From Bacillota bacterium (GTDB taxonomy: Bacteria > Bacillota > Clostridia > Acetivibrionales > DTU013): DNA of 30,223 nt. The stretch spans positions 1 through 30,223 of the forward strand of contig JAEYON010000128.1 of assembly GCA_023411645.1 (NCBI GenBank), read 5' to 3'. The notes under the pieces are model-generated. The model was not told where the DNA came from and searched no databases. It worked only from the letters and a program-made list of their open reading frames with translations. The position numbers and the translations under genes are program-made. Below are positions 15,356 to 23,479 of the stretch, piece after piece (position 1 is the first letter of the stretch; each line of letters opens with the position of its first letter).

Positions 15356-18123
15356 CTCTTGCCAACTCCTTCATAGTAAAATCCAAAGCTTTTCACATAG
15401 CCGGGGTCATACATATTCCGCAGATCCAGAAGTACCGGATTTTTCATCACCGCCTTTAGTTTCTTAAAGTCCAGCGAAGAGAACTCATCCCATTCTGTAA
15501 GAAGCACTGTGCAAACACTGCGGGAACATGCAGAATATACATCCTTGCAGTATCTGAGATCCATTTCCGGGTGGTTCCTTTTTAAATTATCCATTGCCTG
15601 CGGGTCATAGACCGATACTCTGGCCTTTTGTTCAAGCAGTGCTGCGAGGATTGTCAGGGAGGGGGATTCGCGGATATCGTCAGTTCCTGGTTTAAATGCA
15701 AGACCTAATACAGATATTCTGCGCCCTTCCAACCCTCCCAGCACACGATTTATTTTCTCAACCATCAGCATTTTCTGGCGTTCATTCACCTCAAGAACGC
15801 TGTTCAGCAGCCGGGGAATAAAGCCATGTTCCCTGCTAAGGCCTGCTAAAGCCCGAACATCCTTTGGGAAGCAGCTGCCGCCGAAACCGGGACCGGGGTT
15901 TAAAAATTGATTTCCTATCCTTTTATCCATTCCCATACCTTTTGTCACCGTCTTGACGTCTATGCTGCAAAGCTCACAAATGTTGGCGATCTCGTTTATA
16001 AAGCTGATTTTTGTCGCTAAAAAAGCATTTGAAGCATATTTAATCATTTCCGCAGCATCGATCCCGGTTATTAAGGTGGGTATATTGCACATGATCTGAT
16101 CACGATAGATGGTTTTCATTATGCTTACTGCGCGATCATTATCTGCGCCGATGACGATCCTGTCCGGGTTGATGAAATCCTCCACCGCCGAGCCTTCCCT
16201 CAGAAATTCAGGGTTTGATACGACATCAAATTCCAGCCTCTTATTTCGCTCAAGTAATATTTTGGATATTAAACTCTTCATTTTACGGCCGGTACCAAGC
16301 GGTACGGTACTTTTATTGATTATTATTTTGTAGCTGTCCATATACTGTGCTATATCATGTGCAGCTTCAAATACATTTCCTGTATCACAGGTGCCGTCCG
16401 CCAGTGTAGGCGTATTGACAGTGATAAAAATGATATCTGACAGATCTACTGCCTCTTTAATACCTGATATGAAATGAAGTCTTTTACTTTTATTCACACA
16501 GCTATCCACAAGACTGTCGAGTACAGGCTCGTAGATGGGAAGCACGCCCTTTTTCAGATTGGAGATTTTGGTTGCATCACTGTCGCAGCAGTAGACATTC
16601 ATACCCATGGTTGCCAGACATGCGCCCGTCACCAGGCCTACATAGCCCGTGCCGATGATGGAAATGTTTAAGGGCTGTTCGGCTTCAGGTGCAGTTATGG
16701 CTTCCTGAGCAGTTGTGACATTGGGGGCAGGTGCATCTTCGAGATCAATAATGAGTTCATCTGCATCTTCAGTTTTATGGTCATAGGCCCAGGTTTCGGC
16801 CTCAGCTTCAGTTTCGGCTGTGACTTCGGGAATGGTTATGGTTTCAGTTTCGGCTGTGGCTTCAGTATCAACTCCGGCTTCAGTTTTAGCTCCGAGGTTA
16901 ATTATAACTTCATCTGCAGCTTCAACATTGTGGTCGTCGGCTTTGATATCAGCCTCATCTATGGGAACAGTCATGGCTTGGACCTCTGCCACTGTCTGGA
17001 ACTTGCTCAGCATCTCATTTGCGACTCTTTCCCAGTGAAATTCCTTTTCAGCCAGCTTTCTGCCTATTATGCCCATTTCCAGGGCTTTATCCGGATTGTC
17101 CAGTAAATAGCATATGTTTTCAGCCATTACAGTCGGGTCGTTATATTCATTTAATACAATTCCATTGCCAAATCCCTCTGCAATCTCGGCATTTCCGCCA
17201 CGGTTTGTTGTGATGAACGGAAGCCCGGCCGCCATTGCCTCATAATGAACTCTGGCAAGAGGTTCATTCCATTGGGATGCGCAGACAAAAACGTCCCCCA
17301 TACTATAATATTTTGATATTTCCGACGGAGTAACAAAGCCTGTAAAGATGACAGGCCCACTGAGCTTGCGCGATTGTTCAAGAATGGATTTCGTATAGTC
17401 GTCCAGCTCATTCTTTCCGTACCACTTACTCCCTACAATGACCAGAGCAACATTTTTGTGGCTGGCCATGACGTTTTCCATGGCTCTCAACAACACATGG
17501 ACGCCTTTTTTAACGCTAAGTCTGCCAACATAGATAATAACTCTATGATGCTCCAGGCCGTACTTAAGTTTTATGGCCTCCTTGATCCTGGCGCCCTCCT
17601 CGGTCCAGTAGGGATGATATTTGGATGCATCTACGGCGGAATAGACCACATTCATTTTTGAACTGGCAGCAGGAAACCTCTGTATGACCGTATTTGCAAT
17701 ATATTGGCTTACCGTGTTGATAAACTCTGCCTTCTCTATACACCGCAGACCTGCTTCATCTGATATTTTTTCCTTATAAAACATTTCATTGTGAAGGCTC
17801 AGGCTGAATTTTGTTTTGGGAAGAGCCTCTGACAGCGCAAGCAGAAAAAGCGGCCGGTTGAAGACATGTATCAGGTCATATTCCTCCGACAGCTTGGATT
17901 TCAGGTTGTTTAAATACGTAGTGCGCGATTTGCCTTCTACTCTGATGTATCTTACATCATCCTTTACTTCCTCATTGGGCAGACCGGGGTGTTGAATGCA
18001 GTAAACAGTCACTTCATGCTGTTTAGATAAATAGGGAACGACATTGTCAATATATAATTGAATTGCACCGCCGGCAATCGGAGGCACAGGAAGCTTTTCT
18101 GTACAGATCAGGGCGATCTTCAA
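15352..18123 (-). CDS. Fusion: CotSA-like family-4 glycosyltransferase plus UDP-glucose 6-dehydrogenase
   Basis: A 923-aa two-enzyme protein. Residues 1-377: GT-B family-4 glycosyltransferase resembling spore-coat protein CotSA, with GGAIQ near the N-terminus, IIYVGRLSVKKG, and the E-x7-E motif at E287/E295 (NEPLARVHYEAMAAGLP). Residues about 380-483: acidic Thr/Glu/Ala-rich linker (repeats of TAETE, plus two EVIINL/ELIIDL-like patches). Residues 485-923: UDP-glucose 6-dehydrogenase with NAD motif GTGYVGL (491-497), catalytic C751 in GFGGSCFPKD, and LAFKPGTDDIRESP. The TTG at 18123 has AGGAGTGA 5 nt upstream; the GTG at 18132 is too close to it. The usual arrangement is two separate genes, so a sugar-donor maker is tied to a transferase here. 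No stop or frameshift breaks the linker. Confidence 0.9.
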   Translation of the reverse strand: MKIALICTEKLPVPPIAGGAIQLYIDNVVPYLSKQHEVTVYCIQHPGLPNEEVKDDVRYIRVEGKSRTTYLNNLKSKLSEEYDLIHVFNRPLFLLALSEALPKTKFSLSLHNEMFYKEKISDEAGLRCIEKAEFINTVSQYIANTVIQRFPAASSKMNVVYSAVDASKYHPYWTEEGARIKEAIKLKYGLEHHRVIIYVGRLSVKKGVHVLLRAMENVMASHKNVALVIVGSKWYGKNELDDYTKSILEQSRKLSGPVIFTGFVTPSEISKYYSMGDVFVCASQWNEPLARVHYEAMAAGLPFITTNRGGNAEIAEGFGNGIVLNEYNDPTVMAENICYLLDNPDKALEMGIIGRKLAEKEFHWERVANEMLSKFQTVAEVQAMTVPIDEADIKADDHNVEAADEVIINLGAKTEAGVDTEATAETETITIPEVTAETEAEAETWAYDHKTEDADELIIDLEDAPAPNVTTAQEAITAPEAEQPLNISIIGTGYVGLVTGACLATMGMNVYCCDSDATKISNLKKGVLPIYEPVLDSLVDSCVNKSKRLHFISGIKEAVDLSDIIFITVNTPTLADGTCDTGNVFEAAHDIAQYMDSYKIIINKSTVPLGTGRKMKSLISKILLERNKRLEFDVVSNPEFLREGSAVEDFINPDRIVIGADNDRAVSIMKTIYRDQIMCNIPTLITGIDAAEMIKYASNAFLATKISFINEIANICELCSIDVKTVTKGMGMDKRIGNQFLNPGPGFGGSCFPKDVRALAGLSREHGFIPRLLNSVLEVNERQKMLMVEKINRVLGGLEGRRISVLGLAFKPGTDDIRESPSLTILAALLEQKARVSVYDPQAMDNLKRNHPEMDLRYCKDVYSACSRSVCTVLLTEWDEFSSLDFKKLKAVMKNPVLLDLRNMYDPGYVKSFGFYYEGVGKR

Positions 18124-18124
18124 G

Positions 18125-19141
18125 CTACTCACTCCTTTTAAGCAACGTTTTTAAGGTCTCCTCCTTGGATCGTTCAAGTGCTGCGATCCGTTCTATCTCG
18201 GCGGGCTTCAAGGCTTTCCCGTTCTGGAACAGATTCTTTATAAGGCCAAAAAACCAGTGAGGGAAGGTTAAATCTGCATACAGGACCTTTAGCTCTTCTT
18301 TGTCAAGAGGGTTTATCTGCGAATACCAGTCCAAAATAGTCGTGATGCCATCAACAGACCATTGGCCGGCATTAATTGCATTCTTACCGATAATTTTTCT
18401 TAGATCTCTTGCGGGGAGGTCATAGGTTACGCCGTCCAGATCAAGGATATAGACGCCGTCTGCAGCCGCAAGGACATTCCCTTTGCCGAAATCCTGATGG
18501 CACAGTACAACGCAAGGGGATTCGGGCTGCGTCAGACGCAAGTAATCCGATCCGGCAAGCCTTTCAAGGGCCTGATCGGCTATGTCAAGCACAGGATCAA
18601 TAACTGTCAGATAAGCCTGATAATGCGCTGGTGTGCTATTTTGGGAGGATATTTCTTTCCATTCGGTCATCTTTCTTTTCATGGAATTGTATTGGCTGGG
18701 CCATTTTCCGAGCTTTGTTGATACTCTGGACTCCTGTGAAGGCAGATAATTCTTCGAGGCCGCATGAAAAGCAGCCAAACCCTGCACTGCCTGCTTAAGG
18801 TCTGCCGGAATATCAAAGTTCAGATCTTTGCCGTTGATCCATTCATAAACAACAAACAATTGTTCGTTATATTCGGTGATAGTGCGGTTCTTTCTGTTTA
18901 GAACAACTCCTGGGACCTTTCCTGCGGAATCTTTTATAAAGATCTGGGCGTTGACCGAGAATAGAGCCTTGTCATAGGTTTGCTTCAGGCGTTTCAGACA
19001 CAGATGCCTCCCCCCAGCAATTAACCTCCAGACAGTTTTTATGGTGCCGCCTTGCACCAGTGTTAATTTCTCAGGTTCGATTCCGTATTCCTTCAATACG
19101 TTGCGCGCAAGCAAATCCAGGTTTGATTCGGCAAAATCCAT
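18125..19141 (-). CDS. CotS-family spore-coat protein (kinase-like fold), second copy
   Basis: 338 aa, aminoglycoside-phosphotransferase/choline-kinase-like fold of the CotS/YsxE/YutH group. Visible: a glycine-rich start (VQGGTIKTVWRL, 29-40), HQDFGKGN with H215, D217, N222, and DLD (234-236) as the metal site. Kinase residues are kept, so it may phosphorylate a small molecule or glycan, though CotS members are known mainly as coat components. Start: AAGGATTG before the ATG at 19141. The downstream fusion gene's TTG lies right at its stop, indicating coupling. It is a diverged paralogue of the gene at 19182. Confidence 0.85.
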   Translation of the reverse strand: MDFAESNLDLLARNVLKEYGIEPEKLTLVQGGTIKTVWRLIAGGRHLCLKRLKQTYDKALFSVNAQIFIKDSAGKVPGVVLNRKNRTITEYNEQLFVVYEWINGKDLNFDIPADLKQAVQGLAAFHAASKNYLPSQESRVSTKLGKWPSQYNSMKRKMTEWKEISSQNSTPAHYQAYLTVIDPVLDIADQALERLAGSDYLRLTQPESPCVVLCHQDFGKGNVLAAADGVYILDLDGVTYDLPARDLRKIIGKNAINAGQWSVDGITTILDWYSQINPLDKEELKVLYADLTFPHWFFGLIKNLFQNGKALKPAEIERIAALERSKEETLKTLLKRSE

Positions 19142-19181
19142 ATTCTCAATCCTTTCGTAGACGCTTCGTTATACTATGCAG

Positions 19182-20213
19182 TTATGTCGGCAGTATGGAC
19201 TTGAAATTTTCCAATGCCGGCTCAACTGTTCTTTCAAATGCAGACATTTCTTCGATTCTCTGCATATACTTTTCAGCCGACCATTCCTTATCCCGTTTGT
19301 GATAAAATTTATTGACGGCGCCGATAAACAGGTGGGGAAACATGAGATCCAGTCTCACAACTTCCCATTGGGACTGCGTAAGAGGGTTTTGGTACTGGTA
19401 ATGGCGCAGAATTCTTTTAGCCTGTTCCTGATCCCACTTACCGGATTTTTTCATCACCTTGTTCAGCAGCTTGCGGATATCTCTGGCAGCGATATCCACT
19501 GTCAGGGAATCCGTATCCAGAATATATAAATCTCCCGAAGGAGTTACAATCAAATTACCTGCGGCAAAGTCCTGATGGCACAGGCAGCCTTTCTCCTTAA
19601 TTTCGTTGACCCATTGAGAATAGTCGTCTCCTTTAAGACCCTCTATAGCTTTTTGGGCGCGTTCGAAAAAATGGGGCATTTCTCTGATGATCAATGAATT
19701 GATTGAGTCATGCTCATTCTTCAGCAGTTCCTTATTAATAAACCTTTTAATATCCTCAACCTGCTCTGAATAGTCCTCTACCCACAATCCCAGATGGTAC
19801 TTGGGCTTCGATCCGGCTGTTGGATGAAAACCTGCAGATGCCTTGTGGAGCTTTCCCATCCCTTCGGCGATCATGGACATATCCTCACGTGAGCCATAGG
19901 TTGGAGTTCTGCCTATAATGGCCTCTGTCAGCACATAGCAAACCCCGTCAATGCAGACATACTCCCTTTCATCGGTTGTTTTCTGAACCTTTGGCAGGTA
20001 TACTCCGTTTTCAAGCAGATGCCTGACTGCATCCAGTATGAACTGCAACGTTTGCTCTGAATTGGAGATCTTCTTGAGGATATACATTCCCTTGTTTGTT
20101 TTGATCCACCAGACACCCTTTTTATCCTTATAAGACTCATTTTTTATTTCTAATACTGTAACCGGATACTGCTTCAGTACAATATCAAGCGGTTCATTCT
20201 CAACAGGCGGCAT
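19182..20213 (-). CDS. CotS-family spore-coat protein (kinase-like fold), first copy
   Basis: 343 aa, same family and layout as its neighbour: a lysine in YILKKIS (about 47), HQDFAAGN with H213, D215, N220, and DTD (233-235). Start: a perfect AGGAGGT 6 nt before the ATG. It is separated by 40 bp from the next CotS gene. The CotS-CotS-CotSA order resembles spore-coat clusters in other Firmicutes and ties the downstream sugar enzymes to the spore surface. A phosphotransferase substrate is not evident. Confidence 0.87.
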   Translation of the reverse strand: MPPVENEPLDIVLKQYPVTVLEIKNESYKDKKGVWWIKTNKGMYILKKISNSEQTLQFILDAVRHLLENGVYLPKVQKTTDEREYVCIDGVCYVLTEAIIGRTPTYGSREDMSMIAEGMGKLHKASAGFHPTAGSKPKYHLGLWVEDYSEQVEDIKRFINKELLKNEHDSINSLIIREMPHFFERAQKAIEGLKGDDYSQWVNEIKEKGCLCHQDFAAGNLIVTPSGDLYILDTDSLTVDIAARDIRKLLNKVMKKSGKWDQEQAKRILRHYQYQNPLTQSQWEVVRLDLMFPHLFIGAVNKFYHKRDKEWSAEKYMQRIEEMSAFERTVEPALENFKSILPT

Positions 20214-20246
20214 GATTTACCTCCTACATAGTTTGCTATTAGTGTA

Positions 20247-20272
20247 TCAGGGGGAAGGTGGCATCCCCCTGA
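20247..20272 (-). other. Hairpin between the amphi-Trp-like gene and the CotS operon
   Basis: TCAGGGGG (20247-20254) pairs perfectly with CCCCCTGA (20265-20272). No T-run follows on either strand, so it is not a standard terminator. It may be a processing or stability element separating the small upstream gene from the CotS genes. Confidence 0.5.
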
Positions 20273-20288
20273 CTGATGTACTGGGCCT

Positions 20289-20522
20289 TTACTCCTCAAG
20301 ATTCAACTCTAAGTTGGGGTTTTCCCAGGTTACCTTGATCGAGACTGAGCCGCCTTCTTCGCTCTCATCGTACTTAACCTTGTAATCAAGCTCAATATCT
20401 CCAGGTATACTTGCTGTTTTCCCTTCAACTGTCAGCTTGCCGGAAAACAGATCCGGAACGGCCTTTTTAATGAAGTCGCCAAATTCTGCTTTTGAACCGG
20501 TGTAGGTCTCCTGATATTTCAT
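20289..20522 (-). CDS. Small acidic protein resembling the amphi-Trp domain
   Basis: 77 aa from the ATG at 20522 (AAGGAGTGTG 4 nt upstream; the frame upstream of it lacks a ribosome site). Pattern: a helix (GDFIKKAVPDLFSGKLTVEG), then alternating beta strands (IELDYKVKYD, GSVSIKVTWENP) and an acidic end (LELNLEE). The layout, with a Trp near the end, recalls the amphi-Trp domain, a small domain of unknown function. No signal peptide. It is on the same strand as the CotS operon, 75 bp upstream, so it may be co-transcribed. The family call is from pattern only. Confidence 0.6.
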   Translation of the reverse strand: MKYQETYTGSKAEFGDFIKKAVPDLFSGKLTVEGKTASIPGDIELDYKVKYDESEEGGSVSIKVTWENPNLELNLEE

Positions 20523-20615
20523 AAGACACACTCCTTAAATATTAGATTCTTTTACATAATATTTATTATGAGAGAGTTATGTTCCAAATCCCGGATAAAA
20601 AGTACTTTGCATGGA

Positions 20616-20644
20616 TTGAAATAATGTTATGAGTTAAGTATAAT
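20616..20644 (+). promoter_or_regulatory. Promoter of the lipoate-protein ligase gene
   Basis: TTGAAA (20616-20621), exactly 17 nt, TATAAT (20639-20644), about 60 bp before the ATG. Good SigA-type match. No glycine riboswitch is seen in this region. Confidence 0.65.
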
Positions 20645-20703
20645 ATGTAAGATTGGTTGCTTTTGTAATGTAATTTGCAGTTAATGACCCCGGAGGTTTT
20701 CAA

Positions 20704-21777
20704 ATGCCTAATAACACGCGTATTATACATACCAGTTCTTCGGATCCATGGTGGAACCTTGCAGTAGAGGAATACCTGCTGGAGCGGGTTGAGCCCGGAC
20801 AATGCATACTATATCTATGGCAGAACGAAAACACCGTTGTCATAGGAAAAAATCAGAACCCTTGGCGGGAATGCAGGACTCAACTGCTGGAAAGCGAGGG
20901 CGGAAAGCTGGCCAGGAGGCTTTCAGGCGGCGGCGCAGTCTTTCATGATGCCGGCAATATTAATTTTACATTTATTGTGAGTAAAGAGATGTACAACCTG
21001 GATAAACAGCTTGGGGTTATACTGGACGCAGTAAAAGCGCTTGGCATTCCGGCGGAGAAAAGCGGGAGGAATGACCTTACGGCAGACGGACGGAAGTTTT
21101 CCGGGAACGCCTTCTGTTTCAGGAAAGACAGCTCCTATCATCATGGAACGGTTCTCGTTTCTGCTAATTTTGAAAAGCTCTCAAAATATTTACAGATCTC
21201 TAATGAAAAATTGAATTCTAAAGGCGTCCAATCTGTACAATCCAGAGTCGTCAACCTATCGGAGCTGCGACAGGGGCTTACGGTGTCCGATATGTCAGAT
21301 GCACTGATTACTGCATTCAGGGCAGCTTATGAAAGTACGGCAAAGGTGGAATGCTGTATCAAGGACGGCAGTGAGTCGCAGGAGGTGCTCGAGGAGCTTT
21401 ACAGTAAGTATTCTTCATGGAAATGGAGATATGGCGGGTCTCCCTCGTTTGATATGGAAATCAGCAAAAGATTTTCCTGGGGTGAGGTACAGATCGGATT
21501 TACACTGGAGAAGGGTATTGTCAGCAAAGCCGGTATTTACTCGGATGCGCTGAATGAAGCATATATTGAAAAACTCTCCGGAATTTTTGACGGATGTCCG
21601 TTCAATTCCGGGCTGCTGGCGCAAAGACTGCGTGAACAGGCCGGGAGAGATGCCGGACAAAGGACTGCCGACTGGAGCGTTATTGCAGGAGGGATGGATC
21701 CGGGGCTTTTCGGCATGGATGCGCAGAACACCATGACCGAGGATCTGGCACAATGGTTGGAGGAAAAGCAGTTTTGA
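20704..21777 (+). CDS. lplA: Lipoate-protein ligase A
   Basis: Activates lipoate with ATP and attaches it to lipoyl domains. 357 aa: RRLSGGGAVFHD (71-82) is the lipoate/adenylate-binding loop, K131 in GRKFSGNA is the conserved active-site lysine, and the C-terminal accessory domain (about 240-357) is present, so it should work alone. GGAGG 8 nt before the ATG. It lies directly upstream of gcvT-gcvH, so GcvH K63 is the obvious target; E2 K43 (5730 gene) is a second in this window. A terminator-like hairpin follows, so it may be only partly co-transcribed with gcv. Confidence 0.93.
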   Translation: MPNNTRIIHTSSSDPWWNLAVEEYLLERVEPGQCILYLWQNENTVVIGKNQNPWRECRTQLLESEGGKLARRLSGGGAVFHDAGNINFTFIVSKEMYNLDKQLGVILDAVKALGIPAEKSGRNDLTADGRKFSGNAFCFRKDSSYHHGTVLVSANFEKLSKYLQISNEKLNSKGVQSVQSRVVNLSELRQGLTVSDMSDALITAFRAAYESTAKVECCIKDGSESQEVLEELYSKYSSWKWRYGGSPSFDMEISKRFSWGEVQIGFTLEKGIVSKAGIYSDALNEAYIEKLSGIFDGCPFNSGLLAQRLREQAGRDAGQRTADWSVIAGGMDPGLFGMDAQNTMTEDLAQWLEEKQF

Positions 21778-21792
21778 AGCTTGCAGGTTGAG

Positions 21793-21837
21793 AAAGAGAA
21801 AAGTGACAAAGTAAATTTGTTGTTTTTCTCTTTTTAT
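21793..21837 (+). terminator. Terminator-like hairpin between lplA and gcvT
   Basis: AAAGAGAAAA (21793-21802) with ACAAA pairs with TTTGT and TTTTTCTCTTT (ending 21833), continuing into a T-rich tail. The stem is AT-rich and therefore modest; read-through into gcvT is possible. Confidence 0.55.
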
Positions 21838-21881
21838 TTATCGTATTTGCGTATATTAATGAAGGGAAGGAAAAAGAGACT

Positions 21882-22979
21882 ATGGAACACGAACATCAAA
21901 AGACACCGCTATACCAGACGCATGTAACGGCGCGCGGTAAAATTGTTGATTTTCACGGATGGCTTCTGCCCATACAGTATAGCGGTATTTTACATGAGCA
22001 TGAAGTAGTGCGCACCTGCGCGGGGCTCTTTGATGTATCCCACATGGGAGAGGTTGAGGTCAGCGGCGAGGATGCTTTTGAGTTTCTTCAGCGAATGTTG
22101 GTAAATGATATTGCCGTAGCACCCGGAAAGGCTGTATATTCACCTATGTGCTATCCGGACGGAGGAACGGTGGACGACTTAATTGTCTACAAGCAAACAG
22201 ATACAAGATATTTACTGGTGGTAAACGCGGCGAATACAGACAAGGATTTTCAATGGCTTGAGCAGAATAAAGCAGGCCGTGTCAACGTTGTAAACCGATC
22301 AGCAGAATTTGCCCAGTTGGCACTCCAGGGGCCAAAGGCCGTGGAGATCCTGCAGCATTTGATGACGGATGATCTCGAAAAGCTTAGGATGTTTCGCTAT
22401 GTAAATGACGCAATGGTCGCAGATATAAAGGTTATGCTTTCGCGCACAGGATATACGGGGGAGGATGGATTTGAGCTATACTGCCGCCCTGAGGACGCCT
22501 GCAGGCTGTGGGACATGTTATTGGAAATGGGAAGTCCGGAAGGGCTGGAACCTGTGGGCCTTGGCGCCAGGGATACCTTGCGGCTTGAAGCGGCGCTGCC
22601 GTTATACGGACAGGAGCTTACTGAAAACATTTCGCCTGTGATGGCAGGGCTTAGGCGGTTTATAAAGCCGGATAAAGGGGAATTTATAGGAAGAGGGCCC
22701 CTTGTAGAACAGCTTCAGGGAGAGATGGAGTCCGGGATAGTCGGGTTTGAAATGGTAGATCGGGCAATCCCCAGAACCGGTTATGAGGTACACTGCTGCG
22801 ATAGAAAGATCGGTCATGTGACCAGCGGCGGTTATTTTCCGACAGTAAAGAAAAACATGGGGCTGGCTCTGGTGAAAAACTGCTGTATGGACGAGGGAAG
22901 TGAAATGCAGGTACAGGTGCGCGGCGGCCTGTACAATGCTAGAATTGTGAAGCTTCCGTTTTACAGCAGACTCAGGTAG
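21882..22979 (+). CDS. gcvT: Glycine cleavage system T-protein (aminomethyltransferase)
   Basis: Transfers the methylene group from aminomethyl-lipoyl GcvH to tetrahydrofolate, releasing ammonia. 365 aa, full length: FDVSHMGEVEV (folate-binding Asp region), GYTGEDGFELY, GLGARDTLRLEAALPLYG, and the C-terminal VTSGGYFPTVKKNMGLALV barrel. Start at the ATG after a purine-rich AAGGGAAGGAAAAAGAG. It is followed by gcvH, gcvPA and gcvPB in the usual Firmicute order. It lies only 104 bp after lplA, and that gap holds a hairpin but no glycine riboswitch. Confidence 0.95.
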   Translation: MEHEHQKTPLYQTHVTARGKIVDFHGWLLPIQYSGILHEHEVVRTCAGLFDVSHMGEVEVSGEDAFEFLQRMLVNDIAVAPGKAVYSPMCYPDGGTVDDLIVYKQTDTRYLLVVNAANTDKDFQWLEQNKAGRVNVVNRSAEFAQLALQGPKAVEILQHLMTDDLEKLRMFRYVNDAMVADIKVMLSRTGYTGEDGFELYCRPEDACRLWDMLLEMGSPEGLEPVGLGARDTLRLEAALPLYGQELTENISPVMAGLRRFIKPDKGEFIGRGPLVEQLQGEMESGIVGFEMVDRAIPRTGYEVHCCDRKIGHVTSGGYFPTVKKNMGLALVKNCCMDEGSEMQVQVRGGLYNARIVKLPFYSRLR

Positions 22980-23093
22980 AATAAAGAGGTATCGATAATT
23001 TAAGTTCAATGGGAAATAGAACTTCAATGAGCAAAGCTGAACATAAGTTGAAACTGTTGAATAATGAATATAAAAATCAGACGGAGGGTTATC

Positions 23094-23477
23094 ATGAAAA
23101 CATTTCAAGGAACGAAGTACACAAAGGAACATGAATGGGCAAGGGCTGAGGACGGACTTGTATACATAGGTATCTCGGACTATGCGCAAAATGCACTTGG
23201 TGACATCGTATATATCGAACTGCCTAAAGAGGGCAAGCGTTTGAAGGCCGGAGAACAGGTCAGCGTCGTTGAGTCTGTGAAAACGGCATCCGATGTTTAT
23301 ACACCTGTATCCGGCACTGTGAAAAAAATAAACGAAGAGTTGGTCAATGCGCCGGAGCTGCTAAATCAGGAGCCCTATGAAAACTGGATCGCGGCACTTG
23401 AACCAGAGAACCTGTCCGAATTGGACTCACTTATGGACGAGAAGCAGTATAGTGAGTTCTGCGTGAAGGAGGAATGA
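23094..23477 (+). CDS. gcvH: Glycine cleavage system H-protein
   Basis: 127-aa lipoyl carrier shuttling the aminomethyl group between P, T and L proteins. Lipoyl lysine K63 in VESVKTASDVYTP. The start is the ATG at 23094, with GGAGGG 5 nt upstream; an in-frame extension to 23064 has no ribosome site. The stop overlaps an upstream ATG of gcvPA (ATGA), but gcvPA more likely begins 6 nt later. The LplA at 20704 is the probable lipoylating enzyme. Confidence 0.96.
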   Translation: MKTFQGTKYTKEHEWARAEDGLVYIGISDYAQNALGDIVYIELPKEGKRLKAGEQVSVVESVKTASDVYTPVSGTVKKINEELVNAPELLNQEPYENWIAALEPENLSELDSLMDEKQYSEFCVKEE

Positions 23478-23479
23478 GG

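Noticed and set aside
16777..17106. Plus-strand Gly/Phe/Ser-rich frame opposite the fusion protein's linker
   Set aside because: A mirror of the repetitive linker coding sequence on the other strand, not a gene.
21778..21881. Glycine riboswitch upstream of gcvT
   Set aside because: The gap is only 104 bp and mostly an AT-rich hairpin; no tandem glycine-aptamer features seen here or before lplA.
22602..23189. 195-aa minus-strand frame over gcvT/gcvH
   Set aside because: Antisense shadow of two well-supported genes, with no ribosome site or recognisable domain.
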